Positions 18,036 through 28,263 of a stretch of DNA of 64,000 bases are shown here, piece by piece. Numbering within the stretch: position 1 is the stretch's first letter; every line of letters starts with the position of its first letter. The translations under genes were made by a program, and so were the position numbers. The notes below the pieces were generated by a model. That model saw nothing but the letters and a program-made list of their open reading frames with translations. It did no database searches and was not told the origin of the DNA. The stretch is taken from assembly GCA_943788815.1 (NCBI GenBank), contig CALSRS010000001.1, positions 1,859,501-1,923,500 on the forward strand. The letters run 5' to 3'. The stretch comes from an uncultured Gammaproteobacteria bacterium. GTDB lineage: Bacteria; Pseudomonadota; Gammaproteobacteria; Eutrophobiales; Eutrophobiaceae.

Positions 18036-19250
18036 CTAATTTTCCTTTTCTGTAGCATGCCATGCAAGGGCGCATTCTTCCAGTATCGCTATAGCGGGTA
18101 GAGTTTTTCCCTCAAGAAATTCCAGGAAGGCACCGCCCGCAGTGGTAATATAGGATATATCTGCACCTATATTAAATTTTGAAATCGCAGATAGTGTATC
18201 TCCACCTCCAGCAACAGAAAACGCACTGCTTTGAGCAATTGCTTTACCCAGAGCTTCAGTGCCTTTGGCGAACTGATCAATTTCAAAGACACCTAATGGG
18301 CCATTCCAGATAATAGTTTTTGCGCTAAGCAATTCTGTTTTGTAATTAGAAGCGGTTTGAGGTCCGATATCCAGGATGAGATCGTCATCGGCAATATTAT
18401 CGATCGGTTTTATAAGCGCCTCAGCTTTTTTGTCTACTGACTTGCCACAGATCACATCTACCGGAAGCGGAATTTCCTTATTCTGTTTATTTGCAAGTTC
18501 GATAATTTCATTTGCGGTCACTAGTAGATTATCTTCACATAACGATTTCCCTATATTGATTCCAGTTGCCTTGAGAAAAGTATTAGCAATCCCACCACCG
18601 ACGATGAGCTTGTCAACCTTCTCCAGCAAAGATTTGAGAACTTTAAGCTTGGTGGATATCTTTGAACCACCGACAATGGCAATTAACGGATGCTCCGGCT
18701 TGTTGAATGCTCGACTTAATGCGTCCATTTCCTTCACCATAAGTGGCCCAGCGCAGGCGATAGGCACATACTTTGCTACTCCATGGGTTGATGCATGAGA
18801 TCGGTGGGCAGCAGCAAAGGCGTCATTGACATAAATATCACATATAGATGCCATTAATCTGGACAAGTTTTCGTCGTTGCTGGTTTCTCCAACATTAAAA
18901 CGCACATTCTCCAGTAAAATTATCCTGCGCGTGGTTTCTTCGTTAATGCGGTCCCAGTTGGAAACAAATTTTACATCTTCGCCGATTAAGGTAGACAAGG
19001 CATTTGCCACAGGTAACAGGCTACAGCTTTCCTTGAATTTCCCCTCCTTGGGCCTGCCCAGGTGGGACATGATGATTACCCTGCCATTATTTTTAATGAT
19101 TTGTTTAATGGTCGGTAACGAGGCCTGTATCCGGGTGTAATCCAGGATATTGCCGTTTTCCATGGGTACGTTAAAGTCAACACGTACCAGTACTCTCTTA
19201 CCTGAAAGTGAGATGTCATCCAGGGTGATGAAGTGGTTTTGGTCAGGCAT
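18036..19250 (-). CDS. pgk: Phosphoglycerate kinase
   Basis: 404-residue two-domain kinase interconverting 1,3-bisphosphoglycerate and 3-phosphoglycerate with ATP formation. The N-terminal signature is GKRVLVRVDFNVPMENG, followed by IIMSHLGRPKEG and the linker region IVGGSKISTKLKVL; nucleotide-binding glycine motifs IWNGPLGVFE and SVAGGGDTLSAISKF are in the C-terminal domain. It lies 9 bases after gap in the carbon operon. Confidence 0.96.
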   Translation of the reverse strand: MPDQNHFITLDDISLSGKRVLVRVDFNVPMENGNILDYTRIQASLPTIKQIIKNNGRVIIMSHLGRPKEGKFKESCSLLPVANALSTLIGEDVKFVSNWDRINEETTRRIILLENVRFNVGETSNDENLSRLMASICDIYVNDAFAAAHRSHASTHGVAKYVPIACAGPLMVKEMDALSRAFNKPEHPLIAIVGGSKISTKLKVLKSLLEKVDKLIVGGGIANTFLKATGINIGKSLCEDNLLVTANEIIELANKQNKEIPLPVDVICGKSVDKKAEALIKPIDNIADDDLILDIGPQTASNYKTELLSAKTIIWNGPLGVFEIDQFAKGTEALGKAIAQSSAFSVAGGGDTLSAISKFNIGADISYITTAGGAFLEFLEGKTLPAIAILEECALAWHATEKEN

Positions 19251-19259
19251 TAGATTTAA

Positions 19260-20273
19260 TTATTTGGCATTAACCAGAGCAACTGTGGTGTCCAGCATCC
19301 TGTTGGAGAATCCCCATTCGTTGTCATACCAAGCTACTACCTTTACCAGCCTTTTTTCAATTACCTTGGTGAGCTCTGCATCGTAGGTGGATGATGCAGG
19401 GTTATGGTTATAGTCAATTGAAACTAAGGGTTCGTCATTATAATCAAGCACTCCTTTGAGATTGCCGTTACTTGCCTCTTTAACTAGTTTGTTTATTTCT
19501 TCTGTGCTGGTGTCTTTGGCGGCCGTAAAACTTAAATCAACCATGGACACATTGATGGTAGGGACACGTACAGCAAAACCGTCAAGCTTGCCGTTAAGCT
19601 CAGGTAGAACTAGCCCAACAGCTGCAGCTGCGCCGGTTTGGGTTGGTATCATAGACATGGTTGCAGATCTTGCCCGTCTTAAATCTGAATGATATACGTC
19701 TGTTAATACTTGATCATTTGTATACGCATGTATGGTTGTCATAACGCCGCTGACGATACCAATATTTTCATGTAATACTTTGGCCAACGGGGCCAGGCAG
19801 TTTGTTGTGCATGATGCGTTTGAAATAACGGTGTGTTCGGCTTTGAGTACATTGTGATTTACGCCATAGACAACAGTGGCATCAATGTCCTTACTTCCAG
19901 GAGCCGATATGATGACCTTGTTCGCACCGGCATCGATATGTTTGCTTGCTTTTTCCTTACTGGTGAAAAAACCGGTTGATTCATGAACGACGTCGACTCC
20001 AAGTTCACCCCAGGGCAAGTTGCCAGGGTCGCGTTCTGAAAGAACGCGAATTTTATCGCCGTTTACAATCATATAGTCACCTTCTACTGTGACCGTGCCA
20101 GGAAATTTTCCATGGGCCGTATCATAACGCGTCAAATGGGCGTTTGTTTCAGCATTGCCAAGGTCATTGATTGCGACGATTTGTATTTCATCTGTGCGAC
20201 CAGATTCATACAGTGCGCGCAAAATATTTCTGCCAATTCGTCCATAGCCATTAATTCCAATCTTTATTGCCAT
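19260..20273 (-). CDS. gap: Glyceraldehyde-3-phosphate dehydrogenase
   Basis: 337-residue phosphorylating GAPDH. The NAD-binding N-terminus is [18 protein letters not shown] with Asp37 (NDLGN), consistent with NAD preference. The catalytic block is [12 protein letters not shown] with Cys155. C-terminal blocks include [13 protein letters not shown]. It stands between tkt and pgk, an order also seen in Calvin-cycle (cbb) and gap operons of proteobacteria, so it may work in both glycolytic and gluconeogenic directions. Confidence 0.96.
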   Translation of the reverse strand: MAIKIGINGYGRIGRNILRALYESGRTDEIQIVAINDLGNAETNAHLTRYDTAHGKFPGTVTVEGDYMIVNGDKIRVLSERDPGNLPWGELGVDVVHESTGFFTSKEKASKHIDAGANKVIISAPGSKDIDATVVYGVNHNVLKAEHTVISNASCTTNCLAPLAKVLHENIGIVSGVMTTIHAYTNDQVLTDVYHSDLRRARSATMSMIPTQTGAAAAVGLVLPELNGKLDGFAVRVPTINVSMVDLSFTAAKDTSTEEINKLVKEASNGNLKGVLDYNDEPLVSIDYNHNPASSTYDAELTKVIEKRLVKVVAWYDNEWGFSNRMLDTTVALVNAK

Positions 20274-20306
20274 TGATTTACTCCACGATGTTTACTTCAG
20301 GAAAAG

Positions 20307-22313
20307 TTATGCGATTTTCTCGATCAGTCCTACGAGGTTTTCGGTTGTAATACCAAAATGTTTGTATACCTGCTCAGCCGGTGCTGATTCACCAAATGTA
20401 GGAACCCCTAGTATCAGGCCATCCAGCCCAACATATTTTCGCCAGTAGTCAGGTATCCCAGCTTCCACTGCTATTCGTTTTCGACATTTTAGTGGCAATA
20501 CGCTGTTTTTATATGCTTCATCTTGTTTATCGAAAGCGTCAGTGCAAGGCATGGAGACTACTCTTACATTGATATCATTATTTTCATATTGCCTGGCCGC
20601 ATCGAGCGCCATCTGTACTTCAGATCCTGTTGCAATAATAATGACATCGGGTATCGACTCATCACCATATATGATGTACGCGCCTTTATAGATATTGGAA
20701 ATTGCAACTTCTGATCGTTCAATATGTGCAAGGTTTTGGCGGGAAAATAATAACGAAGTTGGTCCAGTATCATTTTCTATGGCAACAGTCCAGGCAACCG
20801 CGGTTTCCACAGTATCACAGGGCCGCCAGGTTGACATATTCGGTATCATTCTTAATGTTGCTGTCTGTTCCACTGCCTGGTGTGTGGGGCCATCTTCACC
20901 AAGCCCAATCGAATCATGGGTAAACACAAATATGTTTCTCTGTTTCATCAACGCTGCCATGCGAAGAGCATTTCTTGCGTATTCAGAAAAGATTAAAAAA
21001 GTTGATCCATAAGGTATAAATCCACCATGCAGCGCAATGCCATTATTGATGGCACACATGGCAAATTCCCTAACCCCATAATAAATATAATTCCCATTGG
21101 CATTATCACCACTAATCGCTTTTGACCCTGACCAAATTGTCAGGTTAGAGCCGGCAAGATCCGCTGAACCACCGATCAATTCTGGCAAAATTGGGCCATA
21201 TGCATTGAGTGAATTTTGAGATGCTTTTCTCGAGGCTATCGATTCAGTCTTCTCAACGCAGCTTTCAATATACTGACTTACAGTTTGATCCCAGTCAGAT
21301 GGTAAATGACCTTGCATCCTGCGTTGAAATTCATTTGCAAGAGCGGGGTGATCTTTGCTGTAGGCATCGAACATGGATTGCCATTTTGATTCATGTTCGA
21401 TGCCTTTTTTTCGCGCGTCCCAGCCGGCATAATATTCATCCGGTATCACAAAAGGGTCATTAGTCCATTTCAGGTTTTTTCTGACTAGCTCAACTTCATC
21501 AACACCTAATGCCGAACCATGGGATGATTCCTTTCCTTGCTTATTCGGTGAACCCCAGCCGATTATTGTCCGGCAGATAATGAGACTGGGTTGTTCGGGG
21601 TTATCCTTGGCTTTCTTAATGGCATCTGATATTTCATCGGGGTTATGACCATCAACATTATTAATTACATGCCATTGGTAGGATTCAAACCGCTTTTCAA
21701 TGTCTTCTGTAAACCAGCCCTGTATCTCACCATCTATTGAAATATTGTTACTGTCATAAATTGCAATCAACTTGCCCAGTTTAAGTGTGCCAGCCAGTGA
21801 ACAGGCCTCATGGGATATCCCTTCCATCAGGCACCCATCACCTACTGTCACATAAGTAAAGTGGTCAACAATGTCATATTCATTCTGGTTAAATTGAGAG
21901 GCCAGTACTTTTTCTGCAATGGCCATACCTATGGCATTGGCCACACCCTGACCCAGGGGGCCGGTGGTGGTTTCGATACCGGGGGTATATCCATATTCAG
22001 GATGACCTGGTGTCTTTGAGTGTAATTGCCTGAACGCACGAATATCCTCCATCGATACGTTATAACCGCTTAAATGCAACAGGGAATATAACAACATGGA
22101 GCCATGGCCGTTGCTCATGATGAACCTGTCCCGATTGAACCACGTGGGATTGCCCGGATTATGTATTAAATAATCATTCCATAAGACCTCGGCGATATCT
22201 GCCATCCCCATGGGGGCGCCCGGATGACCGGAATTGGCTTTTTGCACCGCGTCCATGCTTAATACCCGTATGGCATTGGCTAATTCGTGCCTGCTTAGCA
22301 AGTTGTTCTCCAA
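20307..22313 (-). CDS. tkt: Transketolase
   Basis: 668-residue thiamine-diphosphate enzyme moving two-carbon units between pentose, triose and hexose phosphates. The N-terminal domain shows [20 protein letters not shown] and the ThDP motif [18 protein letters not shown] continuing to the NN. The middle domain has [19 protein letters not shown], and the C-terminal domain [16 protein letters not shown]. First gene of the series; 33 bases separate it from gap. An upstream palindrome (22446-22468) may be its operator. No ribulose-bisphosphate carboxylase or phosphoribulokinase is in the window. Confidence 0.96.
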   Translation of the reverse strand: MENNLLSRHELANAIRVLSMDAVQKANSGHPGAPMGMADIAEVLWNDYLIHNPGNPTWFNRDRFIMSNGHGSMLLYSLLHLSGYNVSMEDIRAFRQLHSKTPGHPEYGYTPGIETTTGPLGQGVANAIGMAIAEKVLASQFNQNEYDIVDHFTYVTVGDGCLMEGISHEACSLAGTLKLGKLIAIYDSNNISIDGEIQGWFTEDIEKRFESYQWHVINNVDGHNPDEISDAIKKAKDNPEQPSLIICRTIIGWGSPNKQGKESSHGSALGVDEVELVRKNLKWTNDPFVIPDEYYAGWDARKKGIEHESKWQSMFDAYSKDHPALANEFQRRMQGHLPSDWDQTVSQYIESCVEKTESIASRKASQNSLNAYGPILPELIGGSADLAGSNLTIWSGSKAISGDNANGNYIYYGVREFAMCAINNGIALHGGFIPYGSTFLIFSEYARNALRMAALMKQRNIFVFTHDSIGLGEDGPTHQAVEQTATLRMIPNMSTWRPCDTVETAVAWTVAIENDTGPTSLLFSRQNLAHIERSEVAISNIYKGAYIIYGDESIPDVIIIATGSEVQMALDAARQYENNDINVRVVSMPCTDAFDKQDEAYKNSVLPLKCRKRIAVEAGIPDYWRKYVGLDGLILGVPTFGESAPAEQVYKHFGITTENLVGLIEKIA

Positions 22314-22445
22314 ATGTTAGATATGTTTGCTTAAACTTTGTATTTAAAAGTCCTGCCTTTGCCGTTGGAGCATCGATGTCATTTATAATCAAGTCAGGAG
22401 ACTCAATCATTGATTTCATATAACATTTTTTAAAATGTAAGGCGG

Positions 22446-22468
22446 GTTACTCTGATACTCAGAGTGAC
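22446..22468. promoter_or_regulatory. Palindromic operator-like site upstream of tkt
   Basis: GTTACTCTGA-TAC-TCAGAGTGAC is a 10-bp inverted repeat with one mismatch around a 3-base centre. It lies 133 bases upstream of the tkt ATG in the gap between tkt and the thioredoxin-like gene. It could bind a dimeric regulator of the carbon operon; no regulator gene is adjacent, so the role is inference. Confidence 0.4.
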
Positions 22469-22573
22469 ATATTGTCTCTCACAGCGTTGAGATGAGCAAG
22501 TGCCATGGTTGTTTACAGTGTGTTTAAAATCTAGTTTATGGTCTAAAGGTGAGAACTTACTTTAAGTTCGCAC

Positions 22574-23131
22574 TTATTTCTCTTTCCATTTTATCGAGCA
22601 ACCCATGCTAGCAATTTGATCTTGTGGTCCTTTCCCTGTCGTCGCAATCAATTTCATCGCTTCAACTAAGTCACGTCTTGGATTGCTAGAGGTGTTTGAG
22701 GGTGTGGTATCGTCCAGGCGCCCACGGTACTGTAATTTAAGGTCTTTGTTATACCCGAAAAAATCCGGAGTACACACGGCGCCGTAGGCCCTTGCGACAT
22801 CCTGTGTTGCATCGATCAGGTAGGGAAAAGGGTAGTTATATTGTTTTGCCACCTGCTGCATATTTTCAAATGAATCATCTGGATATGTCTCAGTATCATT
22901 AGACATAATTGCTACACACTGTATGCCCAATGCCTGTAATTTCTGCACATCTTGAACCAATAAATGCTGAATGGCCTTAACATAAGGGCAATGATTACAA
23001 ATAAACATCAACACAGTGCCCTTATCGCCGCGGCATTTTTCCAGCGACCAATCTTCTCCATCAACACCAGGTAATAAAAAATCAATTGCACCAAGGCCAA
23101 ATTCACAAACGGGTGGTTGCATTAATGCCAT
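22574..23131 (-). CDS. Thioredoxin-fold protein (AhpC/TSA-like redoxin)
   Basis: 185 residues with a redoxin fold: the active-site strand reads TVLMFICNHCPYVKAI, where a single cysteine in CNHCPYV (two Cys spaced CxxC) sits at the helix start, as in the widespread 'NHCPYV' thioredoxin-family proteins. Later blocks are GIQCVAIMSND, YPFPYLIDATQDVARAYGAVCTPDFFGY and LQYRGRLDD. No signal peptide, so it is probably cytosolic and peroxiredoxin- or reductase-like; substrate unknown. It diverges from metK with 123 bases between them. Confidence 0.82.
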   Translation of the reverse strand: MALMQPPVCEFGLGAIDFLLPGVDGEDWSLEKCRGDKGTVLMFICNHCPYVKAIQHLLVQDVQKLQALGIQCVAIMSNDTETYPDDSFENMQQVAKQYNYPFPYLIDATQDVARAYGAVCTPDFFGYNKDLKLQYRGRLDDTTPSNTSSNPRRDLVEAMKLIATTGKGPQDQIASMGCSIKWKEK

Positions 23132-23254
23132 CTACGTACTCCTAATAATCAATGGTTACATCTCTATCAAGTTCGAGCTAAAATATGCAGTAAGATCTAA
23201 TCTTGCGTATAGTATCGCAGCAAATAAAAATATTAAATTTAAAGGGCAGATTAA

Positions 23255-24433
23255 ATGCAAAAGAATTTCCTGTTTACCTCTGAGTCAGTATCAGAGGGAC
23301 ATCCTGACAAGGTCGCTGATCAAATTTCAGATGCCGTACTTGATGCACTTATAAAAGACGATCCTGCTTCCAGAGTCGCCTGTGAAACCATGATCAACAC
23401 CGGGATGGTTGTGTTGTCCGGGGAGATTACTTCAACTTCAGTGATAGATTACGTTGATGTAGTCAGAAACACAGTCCGGGATATCGGATACACCTCATCT
23501 TCCATGGGTTTTGACGCAGATACCTGTGCTGTGGTGGTGTCGTTGGATAATCAATCTGCTGACATTGCCCAGGGGGTAAATGAAGGTGAAGGACTGGATC
23601 TGGACCAGGGCGCAGGCGACCAGGGTCTGATGTTTGGTTATGCCTGTACTGAAACCGAGGTATTGATGCCTTTTGCAATAACCTATGCACATAGATTAGT
23701 AATGAAACAGGCGTCAGTGAGAAAATCAGGAAAACTAAGCTGGTTGAGACCCGATGCAAAGTCCCAGGTGACAGTGTTATATGAAGATGGTGTGCCAAAA
23801 TCGATAGATACCGTTGTCCTGTCCACTCAGCATGATCCTGAGGTAGAACATAAGGAACTCTCAGAAGCTGTCATTGAAGAGATTATCAAGCCGACATTAC
23901 CTGAAAATATGATCACAGATAAAACCCGCTTTCTTGTTAACCCTACTGGCAGATTTGTCATCGGTGGGCCTGTTGGTGACTGTGGGCTAACGGGAAGAAA
24001 GATCATCGTCGATACGTATGGAGGTTCGGCACACCATGGCGGCGGTGCATTTTCCGGTAAGGATCCGTCCAAGGTTGACCGGTCAGCTGCTTACGCCGGT
24101 CGTTATGTAGCAAAGAACATCGTTGCCGCTGGACTTGCGGATAAATGTGAAGTGCAACTTGCCTATGCTATCGGCGTTGCCGAGCCAGTTAGTCTGATGG
24201 TAAATACTTTCGGTACTGGAAAAATTGATGAAGAAAATATAGCTGCTTTGGTTCGGGAGCACTTTGACCTCAGGCCCAAAGCCATAATTCAGACCCTGGA
24301 TTTACTCAGGCCTATCTATAAACAAAGTGCAGCCTATGGCCATTTTGGCAGGAACGACGTGGAGTTCCCCTGGGAAAAGACGGACAAGGCCGCCGCACTA
24401 AAAGAGGCCGCTGGAATAACTAACGCAGCATAA
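23255..24433 (+). CDS. metK: S-adenosylmethionine synthase
   Basis: 392-residue enzyme forming SAM from methionine and ATP. Signature blocks: [20 protein letters not shown] at the N-terminus, [19 protein letters not shown], and the glycine-rich [20 protein letters not shown] for triphosphate binding. The protein is of ordinary length. It heads the metK-ahcY-metF series. I looked for a SAM riboswitch in the 123-base leader and found none; the recognisable riboswitch is the SAH class before ahcY. Confidence 0.97.
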   Translation: MQKNFLFTSESVSEGHPDKVADQISDAVLDALIKDDPASRVACETMINTGMVVLSGEITSTSVIDYVDVVRNTVRDIGYTSSSMGFDADTCAVVVSLDNQSADIAQGVNEGEGLDLDQGAGDQGLMFGYACTETEVLMPFAITYAHRLVMKQASVRKSGKLSWLRPDAKSQVTVLYEDGVPKSIDTVVLSTQHDPEVEHKELSEAVIEEIIKPTLPENMITDKTRFLVNPTGRFVIGGPVGDCGLTGRKIIVDTYGGSAHHGGGAFSGKDPSKVDRSAAYAGRYVAKNIVAAGLADKCEVQLAYAIGVAEPVSLMVNTFGTGKIDEENIAALVREHFDLRPKAIIQTLDLLRPIYKQSAAYGHFGRNDVEFPWEKTDKAAALKEAAGITNAA

Positions 24434-24561
24434 TAAACTAAAAACTTACTTATATCATTAGACTGAAATGACCTGGTTAGGCTGAATTGGCCTGGAAAAA
24501 TATTTCTATCGCGTCTATACTTCCGTGCCCTGTGACGTAAGTTGCAGGTGGTTAACTAACT

Positions 24562-24632
24562 CCACATTCAAGGAGCGCTGCGACGGACACCCGCCAGGCT
24601 TGAATGTAGAATTCAAAAAACGGCGCTCGCTT
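24562..24632 (+). promoter_or_regulatory. SAH riboswitch in the ahcY leader
   Basis: The 219 bases between metK and ahcY hold the SAH-riboswitch core. P1 pairs ACATTCAA (24564-24571) with TTGAATGT (24600-24607). The conserved GAGCGCTGCGACGGAC and CCGCCAGGCT lie between them. A pseudoknot pairs GAGCGC (24573-24578) with GCGCTC (24623-24628) inside ACGGCGCTC, ending about 13 bases before the AGGAG ribosome site. This class normally switches expression on when S-adenosylhomocysteine accumulates, matching the AhcY reaction that removes it. Confidence 0.93.
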
Positions 24633-24652
24633 AAATTGTTAGGAGAAACAAT

Positions 24653-26068
24653 ATGAGCGTAGCGAGCAAGTCCATGTTTACAGATTATCACGTGGCCGAT
24701 ATGGGTCTATCCCAGTGGGGTCATAAGGAAATTCGAATTGCAGAGACCGAAATGCCTGGTTTGATGGCGATTCGTGACGAATATTCTAACGAGGCCCCAT
24801 TAAAAGGTGCAAGAATTGCCGGGTCACTACACATGACCATACAGACGGCAGTCTTAATTGAAACTCTGATCGCCTTAGGTGCTGAGGTCCGATGGGCCTC
24901 CTGCAATATTTATTCAACCCAGGACCATGCAGCGGCCGCGATTGCTGATCAGCAGATCCCGGTATTTGCATATAAAGGCGAGTCTCTGGAGGAATACTGG
25001 GATTTCACTCACCAGATTATGGAATGGCCCGATGGTAGTGCGCCCAACATGGTTCTTGATGATGGGGGTGATGCAACCATGCTGATCACGCTTGGTTCAC
25101 AGGCAGAACAGGATATCAGTGTGTTGGATAATCCTGGTAGCGAAGAAGAAGAGTTTTTCTTTGCAGCTATTAAGAAAAAGCTCCAATCATCTCCGGGATG
25201 GTATTCCAGGATTAAGGAAAACATTAAAGGCGTGACCGAAGAGACCACCACAGGGGTGCATCGTCTCTATCAGATGCAAGAAGATAAGACATTGCCCTTT
25301 CCCGCGATTAACGTCAATGACTCGGTCACAAAATCAAAATTCGATAACCTGTATGGTTGCCGTGAGTCACTGGTAGATGGAATAAAGCGGGCAACGGACG
25401 TAATGATTGCCGGAAAAAAAGCCGTTGTGCTGGGTTTTGGTGATGTAGGAAAAGGTTGTGCTCAATCATTACGCGGTCTAGGTGCCATTGTTTCTGTGAC
25501 TGAAGTTGATCCCATCTGTGCACTTCAGGCTGCTATGGAAGGATACAGTGTCGTAACTTTAGATGATATTTGCGATAAGGCAGATATTTTTGTAACAGCA
25601 ACAGGAAATTGCAGCGTCATCACATTTGATCATATGAAACGTATGAAAGATGAAGCCATAGTCTGCAATATCGGGCATTTTGATAATGAAATTGATGTTG
25701 CAGATCTTGAAGAGTGTGAATGGGATGAGATTAAGCCGCAGGTGGACCATGTAAAATTTCCTGACGGCAAAAAAATTATCCTGCTAGCTAAGGGAAGGCT
25801 GGTAAATCTTGGTTGCGCGACCGGGCATCCGAGTTTTGTAATGTCGAATTCTTTTACTAACCAGGTACTGGCCCAGATCGAATTATTCACCAAGACCGGG
25901 GAGTATGAAAATAAGGTTTACGTATTACCTAAGTATCTTGATGAAAAAGTAGCGCGGCTACACCTGAAAAAAATTGGTGTGGACCTGACAACACTGACGG
26001 ACAGACAGGCAAAGTACATAGGCGTGGATGTTTCCGGGCCTTACAAGCCTGAGTACTATAGGTATTAA
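24653..26068 (+). CDS. ahcY: Adenosylhomocysteinase
   Basis: 471-residue NAD-dependent enzyme that hydrolyses S-adenosylhomocysteine to homocysteine and adenosine. Motifs: [36 protein letters not shown] with substrate contacts, the Rossmann motif [16 protein letters not shown], and the C-terminal YKPEYYRY that closes the neighbouring active site. It has the longer form (insert near residues 150-190) usual in proteobacteria. Shine-Dalgarno AGGAG precedes ATG 24653. Controlled by the SAH riboswitch; it returns homocysteine to the methyl cycle next to metF. Confidence 0.97.
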   Translation: MSVASKSMFTDYHVADMGLSQWGHKEIRIAETEMPGLMAIRDEYSNEAPLKGARIAGSLHMTIQTAVLIETLIALGAEVRWASCNIYSTQDHAAAAIADQQIPVFAYKGESLEEYWDFTHQIMEWPDGSAPNMVLDDGGDATMLITLGSQAEQDISVLDNPGSEEEEFFFAAIKKKLQSSPGWYSRIKENIKGVTEETTTGVHRLYQMQEDKTLPFPAINVNDSVTKSKFDNLYGCRESLVDGIKRATDVMIAGKKAVVLGFGDVGKGCAQSLRGLGAIVSVTEVDPICALQAAMEGYSVVTLDDICDKADIFVTATGNCSVITFDHMKRMKDEAIVCNIGHFDNEIDVADLEECEWDEIKPQVDHVKFPDGKKIILLAKGRLVNLGCATGHPSFVMSNSFTNQVLAQIELFTKTGEYENKVYVLPKYLDEKVARLHLKKIGVDLTTLTDRQAKYIGVDVSGPYKPEYYRY

Positions 26069-26120
26069 TCGACATTTGCATCAGTTGAAAAATGCATTTT
26101 TGACGTCGATTTAATTGACA

Positions 26121-26975
26121 ATGTCTGCTCAAGCGCAATACCAGAAAAAGTTCAGTTTCGAATTTTTTCCACCACGCTCCGCTGAAGCGGAGCGTGTTCT
26201 GCTTGAATCACAGACCAAGCTCGCGGCGCTACAGCCTGATTATTTTTCAATAACCTACGGGGCGGGAGGCAGTGCAAGGGAACAAACGCTGGAATCCGCT
26301 ATTTCGATCAAACAAAGTACGTCGATTCCCGTTGCGCCACATCTCTCGTGTATCAATAGTAGTAAAGAAGAGATATCCGGTGTGCTAGATCAGTATCGTA
26401 AATTGGAGTTTACGCATCTGGTTGTCATCCGTGGCGATTTGCCAGCTGATGGCAAAAATATAGGGGAATTTAAATACGCCAGTGACCTGGTTGCGTTTAT
26501 AAGAGAAACCACAGGTGATTTTTTCAGTATAGATGTCGCCTGTTACCCGGAATTTCATCCTGAGTCTACTAGTGTCGAAGCCGAGTTTGAAAATTTCAAG
26601 CGTAAAGTTGATGCCGGTGCGAACGGCGCAATCACCCAATATTTTTATAACCCTTATGCATATTATGAATTCATCAATAATTGCGAACGTCAAAATATCT
26701 GCTTACCGGTGGTACCTGGGATTATGCCGATAACAAACTGTGAGCAACTGGTCAGGTTTTCAGACAGATGCGGGGCAGAAATACCTCAGTGGATACTTCG
26801 AAGACTGCAGACCTATGGTAATGATCTCGAGGCGATTGGGGATTTTGGTCTGGAAGTAGTCACGGAAATTTGCCAGGCATTACTGGATTTTGGCGCCCCC
26901 GGCTTACATATCTACTCCATGAACAGGTATGTTACTTGTGAGAAGATATGGAGAAATCTGGGTCTGGTTGAGTGA
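26121..26975 (+). CDS. metF: Methylenetetrahydrofolate reductase
   Basis: 284-residue FAD enzyme reducing 5,10-methylene-THF to 5-methyl-THF, the methyl donor for methionine. Motifs: FSFEFFPPRSAEAE, DYFSITYGAGGS, PVAPHLSCI, HLVVIRGDLPADG and GANGAITQYFYNP. It completes the methyl cycle with metK and ahcY. Start ATG 26121 (MSAQAQYQKKFSFEF); TTG 26115 is an in-frame alternative. The 46 bases between ahcY and metF hold an imperfect inverted repeat (AATCGAC 26067-26073 with GTCGATT 26105-26111). Confidence 0.94.
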   Translation: MSAQAQYQKKFSFEFFPPRSAEAERVLLESQTKLAALQPDYFSITYGAGGSAREQTLESAISIKQSTSIPVAPHLSCINSSKEEISGVLDQYRKLEFTHLVVIRGDLPADGKNIGEFKYASDLVAFIRETTGDFFSIDVACYPEFHPESTSVEAEFENFKRKVDAGANGAITQYFYNPYAYYEFINNCERQNICLPVVPGIMPITNCEQLVRFSDRCGAEIPQWILRRLQTYGNDLEAIGDFGLEVVTEICQALLDFGAPGLHIYSMNRYVTCEKIWRNLGLVE

Positions 26976-27129
26976 TATTCACCTCATTTACTTTTAAATT
27001 TTCTCATTTTTAAGCCACATTCTGCCATTATGCTTGTAGCGCCTTAAACATAATTGTATTTTGAGCATTAATATTTGCCGTTAAGTATTTCATTCGGTAT
27101 AGAACCAAGCTGGTGTAAAAAATAGAATA

Positions 27130-27837
27130 ATGAAAACACATGTGCTATTTGTCGATGATGATCCACTTATTGTGGAGTCATTATCTATCGCGCTGGCTGA
27201 TGAATTTACCATTCATTCAGCAGAAAGTCGGGATCAAACAAATAAGTTATTAAGAAAGATAGAAGATAAACCGGGCCTTGCGCTCATAGATCTGGGATTA
27301 CCTCCTCATCCACATAGCCCCGAAGAAGGCTTCAAGTTAATTGAAGAACTGGTTGCTTACAATCCAAATATAAAAATTCTGGTTTTATCTGGACAAAATG
27401 AAGCCGGAAATATCCAGCATGCACTGACCCTGGGTGCAGTAGACTTTGTTCCTAAACCCTGTGACGTCCCACTATTGAAAACGCGCTTACAACATCAGCA
27501 GATGATGCTGGAAGCCGAGTCATCCCGAGGTAGCAGGGAATCTAGTGGTGAAGATTTTCTTGGCAAAAGTCCTGCAATAAAAACCTTGCATGAAGTGGTT
27601 AGGCAATTTGCCAATACCCCTTTTCCTGTCCTTGTTGAAGGAGAATCCGGTAGTGGTAAGGAACTAATCGCAAAATACATCCATGAAAATAGTCCGAACT
27701 CATCATCTCCCTTGTTGACGATCAACTGTGCTGCTTTTTCACCAGAACTTCTCGAAGCCCAACTCTTCGGGCATGCAAAGGGGGCTTTTACCGGTGCTAC
27801 AAAAGATGTGTCTGGTGTATCCCGTCAAAGCATATGA
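27130..27837 (+). pseudogene. NtrC-family response regulator, 3' end lost at an insertion sequence
   Basis: The intact part has a receiver domain (VLFVDDDPLIVESLS, phospho-Asp54 in LALIDLGLPPHP, Lys in VDFVPKPCDV) and the start of a sigma54-activator AAA+ domain: Walker A GESGSGKELIAKYIHENS and the sigma54-contact loop AKGAFTGATKD. Native coding stops at about residue 228; the last codons (VSRQSI) come from the IS terminal repeat at 27816. Missing are Walker B, the sensor regions and the DNA-binding domain, so it cannot act as a sigma54 activator. The sequence right of the IS does not continue this gene. PEP-CTERM/PrsR-like regulators have this layout, but I cannot assign one. Confidence 0.88.
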
Positions 27838-27903
27838 GACAGAATTGAGCTGATTTCTAAGAGAGACTTCTGATAAGTTAAACTTATAAATAGGAGTCTC
27901 ATT

Positions 27904-28263
27904 ATGAGCAATAATAGCGAGAAATTAGTTAAAGATATACGTCGTCGTACCCGTAAGAAGTATTCCTCTGAAGAAAAGATCCGAATTGTACTGGAAGGGA
28001 TGCGTGGAGAAGAAAGCATTGCCGAGCTGTGTCGCCGTGAAGGATTGAATCAAAACGTGTATTACCGCTGGAGTAAGGAGTTCCTGGAAGCGGGTAAACA
28101 GCGTCTGGCGGGCGATATAAAACGGGAAGCAAACTCCACTGAAGTGACCGACCTGAAGAAAGAAAATGACCAGCTCAAACGCCTGGTGGCTGACATCATG
28201 CTGAAGAACGAGGTACTTAAAAAAAGTGTGCTTGGCTTGGAGTCGACCTGGGAAGACGAATGA
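27904..28263 (+). CDS. IS3-family transposase OrfA
   Basis: 119 residues. The N-terminal half is a helix-turn-helix (RRTRKKYSSEEKIRIVLEG followed by SIAELCRREGLNQNVYYRW), and the C-terminal half is a leucine-zipper coiled coil (EVTDLKKENDQLKRLVADI). It binds the IS ends and regulates OrfB. Shine-Dalgarno AGGAG precedes the ATG. It overlaps OrfB by 4 bases (ATGA), so OrfB seems made by coupled re-initiation, unlike the slippery frameshift of classical IS3 members. Confidence 0.93.
   Translation: MSNNSEKLVKDIRRRTRKKYSSEEKIRIVLEGMRGEESIAELCRREGLNQNVYYRWSKEFLEAGKQRLAGDIKREANSTEVTDLKKENDQLKRLVADIMLKNEVLKKSVLGLESTWEDE

Noticed and set aside
22314-22419. Separate small gene upstream of tkt
   Set aside because: An 81-codon minus-strand frame overlaps the start of tkt out of frame; its overlapping part is a shadow and the rest lacks a ribosome site or recognisable pattern.
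23132-23254. SAM riboswitch before metK
   Set aside because: No conserved core of SAM-I, SAM-II or SAM/SAH types could be seen in the 123 bases.
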